Assembly (NCBI GenBank): GCA_010909165.1
Contig: VJWM01000103.1
Span: 744,001 to 808,000 of the forward strand
Reading direction: 5' to 3'
Source: Anthoceros angustus
Lineage: Eukaryota > Streptophyta > Anthocerotopsida > Anthocerotales > Anthocerotaceae
DNA length: 64,000 nucleotides
Positions 34,090 through 46,048 of this stretch are shown here, piece after piece. The notes below the pieces were generated by a model. The model had not been told where the DNA came from. It did no database searches and worked only from the letters and a program-made list of their open reading frames with translations. Each line of letters starts with the position of its first letter. Within the stretch, counting starts at the first letter, position 1. A program made the position numbers and the translations under genes.

Positions 34090-34285
34090 TGTATGAAGAA
34101 GAAGAACATATCATGGTCCACTTGGACGAATTTTCCGTGTCATGGACTTGGTACTTAACAACTTATGCCATGGTGTGCCCAAGCTACTTCACCAAGGGCA
34201 TCTACTCCCTTTAGGCACCCCATCTAAGTACCGGATGCTTAATAATTACGTTCTTATAAATGTGTGTCCATTTGGTTAAGCCATT
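34090..34285 (-). repeat. Dispersed LTR-like repeat, uninterrupted copy
   Basis: Reverse complement of the repeat split by the copia element (10754-10916 plus 19985-20040). It spans the insertion point without interruption, reading CCATGACACGGAAAATTCGT on the minus strand. It has a TATA-like TTTATAAGAACG and ends in a CTT-rich run and TACA, as LTRs often do. It directly follows the SOUL stop codon and probably provides that gene's 3' UTR. Confidence 0.8.
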
Positions 34286-34601
34286 TAGACACACATGACA
34301 GAACGTCGAAATCTCGGGTGTCCTCTAGCGACTCTCTTAGAAAGGACCTGGAATTTCTATGTGTGATAGATCTGACGGTGTGATAGATCTCGTCAGCGAA
34401 AGTCCTACAAACATACATACTATCACGCGCAGTGTTTACAAATTGGTTGTCTACCTATTAGGTCGTCTATCTATTACGTCTCTCCACGGTTTTCAAAAGA
34501 GTCCAAAGAAGTTTTGGTCAAAATATTTTCAACTTTTCATCATAGGTTAATAGGAGATACGAGGTTAAGTTTTCACTAATCTTGCAAGCGGGCAATGTGC
34601 C

Positions 34602-34683
34602 ATTCTCCATTCTCGGGCATGTATTGGACTTCCCTCAAGCATATTCTCCATTCTCGAGCATGTATTGGACTTCTCTCAAACAT
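34602..34683. repeat. Two-copy 41-bp direct repeat
   Basis: The unit containing ATTCTCCATTCTCGGGCATG and TATTGGACTTCCCTCAA occurs twice in tandem (34602-34642, 34643-34683) with three or four base changes. It lies at the edge of the copia debris. Confidence 0.9.
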
Positions 34684-34859
34684 TGTGCACATCGTAGCAT
34701 CCTTTTCCCTTGCCTTAGATACCAACTACTATTGACAAGCCGCCATCGCTACGATATTTTGTACTTGGCATAATCCTTTTAACACATCCTGCCAATCGCC
34801 ACATATTTATTATCAAAACCATCTGCCGATGACTACCCTCATGCAAATATTATTCCTCC

Positions 34860-36960
34860 TTCACTAGTAGAAAAGGACAATTTATATTATATTCGATGTT
34901 GTAATGTTGGACCTTTTTTGGGGTCTTTATGTTACAAATTTGGGTTTTTGTTGCACGTTCTAGAATGAGAGAAATAAAGCCCACCTTTCCTCATTTTGTA
35001 CTTTCTTTAGTTGGTTTTGCATTCATGTTATATTTCTCTTTCCAAAATTGCAACATTAGTGTAAACACTGTAGTACAATGTTTCACTTGCTGTAATTTGG
35101 CCCTGGACCAAGCCTCCAAGCCTTGTTATTAGTAGATATTGTTTATGGCTTCTAATCATGAGATGTCTACGTGTTCCTAAGTTTAATGGGAGTAATTTTG
35201 CGATATGGAAGTTTTGTGTCAAAGTTGCTCTCCAAAGGGAGTGGCCTGAAATACAACTTATCCAGCAAATGGTGCTCCTGCTAAGCGAGCTGACCGGGAG
35301 ATACTTCATTCCTTCTTTTGTTGAAGATAGGTGTATTGGTCAGATGCTTAAAATCTTATGTAAAGGAAAAAGCCATGCTTAGCAGTTTTCATGAGGCTAG
35401 TAAGTCTACCGTTGTCTTAAGACTTATTGATTGAGAAACAGTTTACACAAAGGAATTACGCGTAAATCCTGCACAAACTCTTGGAATTTTGTTAAAGGAA
35501 GAACTTTGGTGAAACCATTCGCCTTCATAGAAATTGGAAATGTAGATAGAAAATCTATTACGTCTTCTTCTACCTTCTCACGAATAAAATGCTTCATACG
35601 TTGATGGAACTCAGGATTATGCCAACCTTGAGACTACTCCGACAATTCGTATACATAAGTGTACATTGTGTTTGAGAATAACCACATTCCTTTAGAAGAA
35701 GTCACAACCAAATTGCCTCCTTAGGAGCATGTATTGCTGCCATACACTCTGCTTCCATAGAAGTAAAAAATACAAAATCTTTTGAATCTTTTTTTTTTTT
35801 TTTCCCATCGTGCTTCCTCAGCAGGAGAGCCATTTGTCAGATAAGCCTTAGTCCCATCAACAATAAGCCACTCCCTTTTGAGAGCACCTTTGACACGAAA
35901 CTTCTATATTGCAAAATTACTCCCATTAAACTTAGGAATAAGTATGCACATCTCATGATCAGATTAGCCATAGAAAATATATCCACTAACACCCAAAAAA
36001 TCACAAATAAAAATACAAGAAATAACCTCCCAAAAAAGGAGCTAGAAACTAAACAACCAAAAAACCCTCACAAAAATCCGAAAAGAGACTAAACCTTCAA
36101 CAAAAATCCATGGTTCCTTCAGCCAAAAAACCTTCACAAAAAACTAAAAAGAGACTAGAACCTTCAGCTAAAACCCTAGGATTGGTACCTTCCGCCAAAA
36201 ACCCGCACAAAAAACTTTTGGTGTTCAACAAACACCTCACACACAAAAACATCTCCCCAAAGAAACCTACACATAAAACTTTCGTTACACATATATTCTC
36301 TTCTAAAAACCTTCAACCTAAAATATGTGATTTAGGCGTATATGAGAAACCTTGTTATGATACCAGTAGGCCACGGTTCATTAGAAACTATATTACTTTG
36401 TGGCAAAATAGAAATGAGAAAGCTGACAAAATCGAGCAATATGTCCAGATTGATGACAATTAAAAAAAATAAGAGGAGAATGAGACACTTCACTCAAAGT
36501 CCAAATCCCAATAAAAACCGGAGATGATAGTGAAGAAAAACAAGGTGGATATGAGAAATTCTCATTTCTTGGCGAGGTACACCAATTACCTTTTCGAGCA
36601 AGCATTGACGTTTGTTTTGATAACCTATTAAAGCATCATCAATGCCATCAGTAGCCCTCACTCTTTGCTGCCTTAACTCCTCAATATGCAACTTTTCTTG
36701 CAATGCCTCAATTGTCAAAGGAAGATTTCCATGATCAAACGACAATTTAAAAGCATCATACAATGGTGGCAATGCTTGAAAGAGATATTGTTGTGGCTAT
36801 TAAGATATATTTGCATCTTAATAGCCACAACTGGACCAATAGTTTGAATATCAATAAAAATACAATAAAACTCATGAATAAAGTCTTCTACTGTTTGTGA
36901 AGGATTCATTCTAAAATTATCCAACCGAGCGAATTGAGTTTAACGATGTTCCAAACCCTA
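34860..36960. mobile_element. Decayed copia-type retrotransposon fragments
   Basis: Fragments on both strands. Plus strand near 35160-35230: VPKFNGSNFAIWKFCVKVAL, a gag start, preceded at 34870-35130 by AT-rich sequence that could be an LTR. Minus strand near 35820-35910: FRVKGALKREWLIVDGT, another gag piece. Minus strand near 35460-35620: MKHFIREKVEE followed by a FTKVLP-like string, the usual end of copia RNase H. Minus strand 36494-36924: FRMNPSQTVEDFIHEFY and LYDAFKLSFDHGNLPLTIE, the gag polymerising region. Order and strand are scrambled, so several elements are mixed. None is coding. The rest of the stretch is A/T-rich and unassigned. Confidence 0.75.
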
Positions 36961-37639
36961 TTGCTCATAAATTGATTGCAAAACTTGCCAAATGACTCAT
37001 CTCCATAAACCTACATGCTTTAATAACTCTAGCTAGTTCCATCAGCCCGAATACGATATACGGACAGCATACAATAATTTATTTACAATATATATTATTT
37101 TACTCAAAATCATTCAAAACAAGAAAAAAACATCCAATTGTTTGAAACTGACAATTTCTTGCAAAATTCCTATAGAAACTTGGTTCTTTAATCTCTCCTA
37201 AGGGGAGATTTGTATGCATAACGTTCTCTCCATTACCTCCCAAAATACAAGCTTCCGCATAAGGTATCCGACCACTGGATAGCTCGTCCAAAAATGGCAT
37301 TAGAAATCTTGAACTTGATGATCTGGTGATCATCCTCAGTTGCGATAATGAGTATGAGTTTCGTGCATACATGTAACATGATCTCCTTTCAGAAGGAGGA
37401 TGCGAGTCGTTCTGTCTGCCCTCAAGAACACTGAGCGGCTGAAGTAAACTTTGCTCCACCTGACCCTGAATTCATGAAGACTGCTTAGGCTTGTCTCAAC
37501 GTCATGAGCTGCTTAGCTTCTTCGATTCAAGAAGCAGCGAAGGTCCAATAGGTATTCAAAATCGAAACAATGTTGTCACAGGCTCAAGTAATCGATGTCT
37601 CCGTCTTGGGCTGGTAAATCACGAAAACAAGTCAAGAGA
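36961..37639. other. Intergenic stretch downstream of the helicase
   Basis: No recognisable gene. It should include the 3' UTR of the minus-strand helicase (stop near 37640). Its left part may still belong to the transposon debris. Confidence 0.4.
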
Positions 37640-40600
37640 TCAAAAACCATCCGTTGTCAATAGCCGAATAATGGCTGTCACCACAGGGCTAGTCCCTACT
37701 TCTAGGCTGGGGATCTGTATTTTCTGCAAAAGCAGAGAATCCACCTTCGAGCGGAGCTCCTTAATAAGAACAGCAATACGCGCGGGCGCCTCAAATTGTA
37801 GCCAGTCATCGACTGCAAGCGTCTGTTTCTCATGTTGAACACGGATCTCACCTCCAAACAAAAGGAATCCATAAGCGGAGACCATGGAACATTCCCTCAC
37901 AAACACCTTGGATGTCTTCACCTTTTCTGAAAAGACAAGCCACGGGCTCTCAAAGTAGCCAACTGGAAACAGGACACTTGAAGGATGAAGGAAAATACGG
38001 CCATCTAATTTAGTGTAGAAACGCAGCTCTTGTGCCGCAGCAATCTTCAAAACAGCTCCTCCTTCAGTCTGGACATATGTCTTCTCAGGGTGATGCACAC
38101 GGACGACATGGGGGTAGAATCCAGCACAGATACAAGCTTTCACAACACGCACATGCTTGGAATTGGCATGAACATTGTTTGGGGCACTCTCGCTTTCAGC
38201 CTCCAGAGGGTACCTGCTTTTGTTGCTTGATATAAATCCCAGATCCACCAAAATTCTCTCATAGTCCATTCGACTTGCCTCGATAGAAATCAAAGATTCT
38301 CTAGACACATAGTTTGAGCTGCAGAAATCCATCTCAGCAGCCCACCCTTCCTGTTTCGCAGTGACCCAACCATTGTATGCAGCCACCACAGCCATGTGAT
38401 CACTCTTGCTGTTGTCGGCCAGTTTTCTGCGGGCCATGCTGGCTTCATCCCGTTTATCCATTGGAGAAAGGAATGGGGACCGACCACTTAAAGAGGCAGC
38501 AATTGTCAGGACAGGATCCAAGCATCTTAAGATGCAACCAAAAAGAAGCATTTTGGCTACACGTGCATCAACAGGCATTCTTGCCAGGTGCTGACCAAGA
38601 GGTGTGAGGGTCTCTGCGCTATCCAACGCACTCAACTCTTGTAAGCTCTTCAAAGCTGTAGAGATTGCTTCTGAATGAGGAGGACTTATCATCTTATTGA
38701 CTCTTTCTTCTATCTTGCCAGAAAGCAATGATTTCACCTGCCAGAATCACACGATATATACTGCATGTTACATTCCATTGGTCTCACAAATCTTTAACCA
38801 CAACTAAAGCAAACGGCAACAACTGACTGCCTATATTCTTCTCCACGTCTGTATCAGAACCAAGGTCTACTGCAATTATCTGCTGACTACTGCCAGTTGC
38901 GCAATCTCAGCATCCCATTTCTGTCTTTCGCTGGTGTATGAGGGTCTATACTCAGCATATTTCCTTTCAGCGTAGGATTGCTAGAATGAAAAAATCAAGC
39001 AAAATAACCAGGAAAAGACGTTGACCACCAAGAAGTTCACGGTGTTACCTTCAAACAAAGGCCCTCAAGCGAGATACGATGCACTTCAGGCAACTGATGC
39101 TCATCAAATTGTTGAAACTGCTGCCTGCTGAAGAGACGGATGCAGCACCCAGGTTGGACACGGCCAGCTCGACCGCGCCGTTGCTTAGCATTTGCTTTGG
39201 AGATCCAAGTATCCTCTAGGCATGAAAGGCCCCTGCTGTAGTCGTATCTCATCTCCTTATGATGACCAGTGTCAACAACATACCTGTCAGAGTGGATGCA
39301 ATACTGTCAGGGTTTCTAACCAGACAGGACAGCAATTATCTGCAGGGAAAAGCTGAGAAAACATACACCACATCGTCAATGGTTATACTAGTCTCGGCGA
39401 TGTTGGTAGCTAGCACAACTTTTCGTACATTGGCAGGAGGTCTTAAAAACACCCGCCGTTGTTCAGCCCCAGAGAGAGAACCATGAAGGGCCAGAATCCA
39501 TAGCTCGTAACCGCAATTTGCTAGTTGGCTGGAACGCTGCAGTTGACTTTGGAGTCTCTTGATTTCATACATACCAGGTAGGAAGACAAGCACAGCACCT
39601 GCTTGCCCATGTCCAACAATGGGTGCCCCATCTGCACCATCATCTTTCACTGCTGTCAAAGATCCAAATGTTTCCAGCTTTTGATCTTGCTGAAATATGG
39701 CAACAATGAGTGCCTCAATAAGCTCAAGGTTGATAATGTTCTCATCCACAAGGCTCAGAGACTGCCTTGTGCCCTCACTATAATGATCCAGATTATGATC
39801 CAGATGTGCAGGAGCTTCTGCTTCATGGTCATCGAACCTTGATTCCCAGCTCTCCATATCCTCACTAGTCGGCTGGGGTAGGTCAGCTGAACTAGCTGGG
39901 GTCTGGTCCTTTTTCTTCTTCAAAGCATATCGAGAGTTGCGTCCTACTTTGTAACCAGTGAGCTCAAACGCATCTTCGAGATACAGCTCTCGCACTGGAA
40001 ACGTAAAGCCAGGTATCCGCACTATTTTGGGGGAATAACCCACTGCAGCAGCAAAATAGTCAGAGTACAAGGAGGCTTCTACTGTTGCCGACATCAGAAT
40101 AACACGAAGGCTGCTATTATCTCTGCACAACAAGAACGCAGCCCAAATCATGACAGGGAAGGTTAATAACTCCAACAGAGGTTTCACAAGCTTGCCAGGG
40201 GTGTGCCCTACCTTCCTATTAACTCTCGTAGCAAGAGCAGAAGCAAATCACTTTCCAGTGTCCGTTCATGAACTTCATCCACAATGACATGTGTAACACC
40301 ATCCAATCCAGGATCAGACAGCAGACGTCGAAGAAGTATACCAGTTGTGCAAAATAAGAGCCTTGTTCGCTCAGAACGACAGTTTTCAAGGCGGACAGAA
40401 TAACCGACCTGCAACGCAGAGATATACAGAGAGCGCACCATTCAGTCCCTCCACACAAGATGGCTGAAGGTTTTGGTTTTAGCAAGAACAACAATCGTAC
40501 CGTGTCACCAGTGGCTTCACGTCTCTCCTCTGCAACACGATCTGCTAGACCAATAGCAGACAGTCTCCTAGGCTGAGTGCATATGATGTTGCATATTCCT

Positions 40601-43579
40601 CCTTCACCTTTCTCGATGTGTTCCTCTAGAATGTACTGGGGGACCTGCAAACAGAGCATCAATCTGATGAAGAGAGCCACGGGTTCACTGACCTGAGCGT
40701 GCAGGCCCAACAGCACATAACTAGACGACAAGCAACATCTGACCAAAAGTGGAGACTGACCTGAGTACTTTTCCCACAGCCTGTCTCACCGCAGATGATA
40801 GTAACTCTAGAGCTGTCAATTGTGGACAAAAGACTGGATCGCTTTGTAAAAGCTGGCAGCTTTGACCGGGTCCCTTGCATTCGAGCATGTTTTGACGATC
40901 CCTGTAGGTTCTCCCACTGTCTCTTCAGCCTTTGAGATTCCAGACTTGAGAGGAGCTCCTGCTGACGTTTTAAACGAGGGCTCCTTGTCTGAGCACCACT
41001 TGCTTTTGCCAAGGAAGTATCACGATGGGCAGTCATAGGATTTTCATGTAGTGGAAGCTTTTCAAGGTTGAGGTCAATCGAAGGAGACTTTTTCCCCTCA
41101 AAAGGCTGATGATTATCTAGAGATCCCTCCACACTTTTACGTGAGAGGTCAGAAATGGACATCTTCATAGCATCCTGATCTCCAAGAGGTCGTGCTTCCG
41201 AGGCTGGTAAAGATACGTCTGTGACTTCTTGGGCGTAGATAACCAAGTCATAGATCATAGGGGATCCAACAAATTGCTGAGCATGATTTGCTACCTTTCT
41301 GGTGATGTCTAATAAATAATCTGATGACAAGCTGAGGTTACGGAAACCAACAACTGGGATTTCATGAGGATACACACATCCAGGAGGGAACCTGACCTGC
41401 AAAAGCGCTGAAAATTGAAAACTTTAACTGGTGCCTGCTTACATGCATAACATAAGGATGGGAATCGTGCAAACCGGAAGGAGAAACCTGCGTACCTCCA
41501 TTTCAACACTTGCGAGCTGAAAAGTCAGACAGGATTCTGAGATCTCGACTACATCATCTCCAAATATGGAAAGAAGTGCTAACTTTTCCTCAGCTGCGGC
41601 TGCTGCAAGTTCTGCACATGCGGCAGCAAAAGAACCTCTGTTTGCTTGTGGGCACTCATCAGCTGTAAGTGATCGAAATAGATGGTCCAGAGCCACATCC
41701 TTGTCTCCACTTGCAAGTATAAGTGCTGCCTGACACCTATCTTCAGGATAACCAAAAAGTTGCAGACTCATGACTGCAAGACTGCTAGCATCTAGGGGTT
41801 CTTTGACGAACTGCGATTCACGAACCAATACCTGCACAGATGCCTTTGAGGATTCTGGAGCAAACTTTGCAGGCAGTTTATGCTCCGGCACATTCAGAAC
41901 AAGCCAATCAAGAGCCTGGGGAACATTATCTGTCCTGTCCACTGCTAGCTTTACATAGTCATCACTAAATCCCATCTTCTCCAGCTGCAATTGGAGTGAA
42001 CTAAGAGATACATCAAGCTGACGCATACCAGCTACTCCTCTCTCACACTGCAGTCCACTCACTGAATTACCCTGCCCGCTTGCCCAATCGCTCTCTCTCA
42101 AAGAGGTTCTTCTGCAGTTTGACCGAACCACCGTGTTTCACGATCAGTAACCTGCATTGTGGTCACATTGTTGTCTGTAGCACTAGAGCGTAAATCACCA
42201 GGGTTGACTGATATCTCCATATTCTTCTTCACATGATCACTGTTGGTGTCAACATTTCTGAGCAGATCCTCCACAATGCGTCTGTTGCCTTCACTCATAA
42301 ACACAGACTGAAGCTCCTTAGGAGAAGGTTTTCGATTTTGCTTCGGCTTCGGAGGATTTGCCTTGAGAAAAGCTTTCTGTGCTCAGCAGCAGCATCTAGG
42401 TTATGCCACTGTTGCCTGTACTGCTCAGGAGGATGCGGTCCAGTCTGCAGGATCACGTTGCTTCCTCAGGAAATTGGGCTAGGATTGAGACCACCATTCA
42501 TCATTCAAACAACGCAATCAAGAAACAAACTGGTATACCACAGACAAACGAATAAAACTAAACAACAATGTAACCAGAATCCAATGATGTTGGTTTTACC
42601 ATGTAACACAGTCCATTTCCGCTGGCCACCTGCCCCAACCAGAGAGAGATGGAAGCAACCAATGGTGCAGTCACACATAACAGCATATAAAAGCCGGTTG
42701 AAAGAAGATCACTCCCCACAAGCCCAACCCGCAAACTCCGACGAGATGCAAACCAAAGTACGTGACTCTAACGCCCTACTCTGCGATAATTGGATTGCTC
42801 ATTTAGTTTCCAGTTCACCGACGTCCCCACGATAAAGTCCACCACCTAAGAGCTGAGAAATTACCTACGGTCACCCATGACGTGGTGCAGGGCAACAACA
42901 GCTGCGCGATGCTGTGCTTCCAGTGACGCGGGCGCAGGGGCCTCCTTGTACCACACAATGACATCATCTTCGCTTTTCTTCCCATCCGGCAGAATGACTC
43001 TACAGTGGAAGCCTCCGTCCACCTCAATCTGGACACCACAAATCTCCTCACTTCCCTTGCTCCCATGTTAACGCACAAACAGAAGAGGGGGAGGAGGACT
43101 AACATGCTTGTACTTGGGCGTGAGTTTCTTGTTCTTCTGACACCACTCGTGCAGCTGCGTCTTGGGCGTCTTGACCGAATACGACGGGGTCTGATTTCCC
43201 GCACTCCCACTCCCACTCCCACTCCCAGACGCCCCCGCACTCCCAACCAGCTGCTCAGCTACAGCTTGCTCCACACTGGCCCCTTCATGCTGATTCTTCA
43301 AATGCTCCTTCAACCGCCCATCTTGCTTGAAAATCCTGTCGCAAAACGGGCACGGCAGGGGCTGCCCAATTCCACACAAAACGCATCAACCCACACTTCC
43401 CAGCAGACACCAAATTCAGCTGCCCAAAAATGCACACACCTGCCCCAGAATTCTTGGCAGAGGTAGGCCCTGCCTTCCCTCCACACCCGCAGCCCCAGTT
43501 TTGAACACGTGACGAGGGCCCGCCGACTTGGGCCGGCCAGGGCCAACCCCGAGCCGCCGCTCCCCGATTCCCCGCTCAT
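37640..43579 (-). CDS. DExH-box RNA helicase with C2H2 finger, UBA and RWD regions (DHX29/DHX57/plant DExH7-like)
   Basis: Large multi-exon helicase. Order on the minus strand: start [11 protein letters not shown] (43579); C2H2 finger [20 protein letters not shown] (about 43280-43365) and [12 protein letters not shown]; a dsRNA-binding-like exon (about 42890-43060); a UBA-like exon with [16 protein letters not shown] and [17 protein letters not shown] (about 41500-42000); RWD (about 41215-41400); motif [10 protein letters not shown] (40775-40801); Ia [14 protein letters not shown] (about 40270); III MSAT (about 40085); NIAETS (about 39390); [11 protein letters not shown] (about 39170); HA2 and OB regions (37640-38737). 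Typical for a plant ribosome- or RNP-linked helicase of well over 1300 residues. Two single-base gaps near 42360-42430 break the frame in this copy but not in the repeat at 46040-48462. Helicase core exons look intact. Whether the finger exon belongs to the same transcript is inferred. Confidence 0.85.
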
Positions 43580-44257
43580 GTCACCACCTCCACCATCTCC
43601 ACACCGGACGGACTGAAGCTCCGTCTGTTTTGTGCACCGCGAGTTTGACGCCGTCTATTCTTGCCTCCTGCCCGATGTACGGTACTCGTATACCGCTTTA
43701 GGTCGTAACGGCCATCGGTTTAGTAGAAAATCGGAAACCGGATCCTGTGTCAATGGAAGTGTGAAAGGCCCGCCACGTGGTGGCAGAGGCGAGAGGCATG
43801 TTATGGCTGCTCCGCCGGGCGTGAAGTTCCGTTCCCGACGGGTAAATGGTGGGCACTGGGCAGGTAGGTCGGACGGTGGGTGGAGAAGCAGGTCGCAGAA
43901 GTCGGGTCGCTGGATGGTATCCGCCATGAGCGGCCCGCCCGATTGATGCGCCGGTACGCTCCATTCCATCTGCGCCAGAGTCGGAGCTGCCCATTTCATT
44001 TTGCCGGCGTCCCAGTTTTCTTCCCCTGTCGCCTCCCGCGCAGCAGGTACTGCACTGCACTGCATTCTGCCAGCGGCCCGAGCCGAATTTGAACAGCAAC
44101 AGGCCTGGGAGCGCGACGCGCATGTCGCTGCTGCTGGTGCGCCTGCTCGCCGGCTGGAATTCTGAGCGGGAGGTTGTGGCCTGAGACGAGGAGGAGGAGG
44201 AGGAGGAGGAGGAGGAGGAGGAGGAGGAGGAGGAGGCGTTGTGAGAAGGCTGGGGTC
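43580..44257. promoter_or_regulatory. Divergent promoter region between helicase and GPDH, copy 1
   Basis: About 680 bp between the helicase start (minus) and the GPDH ATG at 44258 (plus). It contains a long (GAG)n run at 44188-44236 in the probable GPDH leader. It is duplicated at 48463-49136. No TATA box stands out. Confidence 0.6.
44188..44236. repeat. (GAG)n microsatellite in the GPDH leader, copy 1
   Basis: About 16 GAG triplets in a row, 20 bp before the GPDH ATG. The second copy at about 49070-49114 is slightly shorter. On the minus strand the run reads as poly-leucine, which I regard as meaningless. Confidence 0.95.
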
Positions 44258-46048
44258 ATGGTGAGCGGGTCGCCAATTGGGAATGGCGTCGCTGCTGCCA
44301 CAGCTGAGGCCGCAGTCGGACGGCGGAGGACCGGCTGGCGGAGCTGAGGCAGGCGCTGGGCAAGGCGGACGGGGACCCGGTGCGGATCACGGGAGTGGGG
44401 GCGGGCGCGTGGGGAGCGTCTTCCTGGCTATGCTGCAGGATGCGTTCGGGCACATGCGGGAGCAGAAGAACCTCTGTTTGCTTGTGGGCACTCATCAGCT
44501 GTAAGTGATCGAAATAGATGGTCCAGAGCCACATCCTTGTCTCCACTTGCAAGTATAAGTGCTGCCTGACACCTATCTTCAGGATAACCAAAAGTTGCAG
44601 ACTCATGACTGCAAGACTGCTAGCATCTAGGGGTTCTTTGACGAACTGCGATTCACGAACCAATACCTGCACAGATGCCTTTGAGGATTCTGGAGCAAAC
44701 TTTGCAGGCAGTTTATGCTCCGGCACATTCAGAACAAGCCAATCAAGAGCCTGGGGAACATTATCTGTCCTGTCCACTGCTAGCTTTACATAGTCATCAC
44801 TAAATCCCATCTTCTCCAGCTGCAATTGGAGTGAACTAAGAGATACATCAAGCTGACGCATACCAGCTACTCCTCTCTCACACTGCAGTCCACTCACTGA
44901 ATTACCCTGCCCGCTTGCCCAATCGCTCTCTCTCAAAGAGGGTTCTGCAGTTTGACCGAACCACCGTGTTTCACGATCAGTAACCTGCATTGTGGTCACA
45001 TTGTTGTCTGTAGCACTAGAGCGTAAATCACCAGGGTTGACTGATATCTCCATATTCTTCTTCACATGATCACTGTTGGTGTCAACATTTCTGAGCAGAT
45101 CCAGATTCGCATCTGGCGGAGGCCGGACAAGAGGCTGGAGCGGGCGTCGGCTGTGAAGCTGTTTGAGGTTATTAATGCACGGGAGGACGTGCTGCGACGC
45201 CTGCTCGCAAAATGCGCCTACCTGAAGTATGTGGAAGGGAGGCTGGGAGACCGCGTGCTGTATGCCGACGAGATTTTGCGGGATGGATTTTGCATAAACA
45301 TGCTGGATACGCCCCTGTGTCCGCTCAGAGTTGTGACCGATTTTGCAGGGCGCGGTTTGGGACGCGGATATCGTCGTCAATGGCCTCCGTCCACGGAAAC
45401 CCGTGCCGTGTTTGAAAAGATCGGCAAGTACTGGCGTGAGAGGAGGACTAAACCTATCGTCATTTCCTTGGCTAAGGGTGTTGAGGCGGCCTTTGATCCG
45501 GATCCTCATATTGTGACTCCCCACTCAGATGATTCAAGCTGCCAGTGAGTGTTGAATTGTGAAGAGAGTCGTAACGTTTGTCCCGGTTTGTTGGCAGAGG
45601 CACGTTTGAGTTGCTCCAACCATTTTAGCTGGGACTGACGCGTGGTTTCGGATGCTTTGGTGGCAGCCGGTCTTTCGGACGAGAACATTTTGTACCTAGG
45701 TGGCCCTAATATTGCTGCGGAAGTGTACAACAAGGAATATGCAAATGCCAGAATATGTGGTGCTGAGAAATGGAGAAAAGCCCCTGGCCAGGTTTCTTCG
45801 GCAGCCTCACTTTATTGTCTGGGACAATAGTGACCTCGTCACTCACGAGGTGATGGGAGGACTGAAAATGTGTATGCCATCGGTGCAGGTAAATAGCAAC
45901 GGGCTAACTCTGCTGGCCATGCCTACTTGTTGCAATGGCAAGGCAACTGCTGACAGGTAGATTTCGGTGCGCAGGAATGGTTGCAGCTCTCACAAACGAG
46001 AGTGCCACCAGTAAGTCCGTGTACTTCGCACACTGCACATCAGAAATG
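44258..46048 (+). pseudogene. Partial GPDH gene copy, interrupted by a helicase fragment
   Basis: Matches the first part of the GPDH gene at 49137-50293. The first coding exon is split after HMREQ by 636 bp of helicase sequence in the opposite sense (44467-45102), then resumes at [16 protein letters not shown]. Further breaks include a base change in the FAGR stretch near 45345 and an extra A near 45778. The copy stops in the third exon at 46048, where sequence changes to helicase. It lacks the C-terminal half and cannot give a working enzyme as read. Confidence 0.9.
44467..45102 (-). pseudogene. Helicase UBA-exon fragment inserted in GPDH copy 1
   Basis: This corresponds to helicase 41631-42269 in the same orientation. 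At the right end both source and target read GAGCAGATCC, a 10-bp microhomology. At the left end GCGGGAGCAGA of GPDH resembles GCGGCAGCAAA of the helicase. Where the helicase copies differ (AAAGAGGTTCTTCTG at 42100 versus AAAGAGGGTTCTG at 46985), the insert matches the second unit, so it was probably copied from that version. It keeps intron sequence, so it is not an mRNA copy. Confidence 0.92.

Larger units (their letters stand above)
41149..46039. repeat. Tandem duplication unit 1 (helicase 5' half plus GPDH 5' half)
   Basis: This 4.9-kb block is repeated as 46040-50284 (4.2 kb). TCAGAAATG occurs at 41149-41157 in the helicase, at the junction 46040-46048 and at 50285-50293 in GPDH, so the junction lies in a 9-bp microhomology. 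The length difference is due to a 636-bp helicase insert at 44467-45102 in this unit. The copies differ elsewhere by scattered 1-6 base indels. Confidence 0.92.

Noticed and set aside
42815-43246. Arg-rich minus frame across the helicase finger exon
   Set aside because: It is an off-frame read; the finger [17 protein letters not shown] and the [12 protein letters not shown] block lie in another frame of the same exon.
43996-44301. Minus-strand frame with a long poly-leucine run, also at 48878-49180
   Set aside because: It is the (GAG)n microsatellite of the GPDH leader read backwards; there is no family match and the run length varies between copies.
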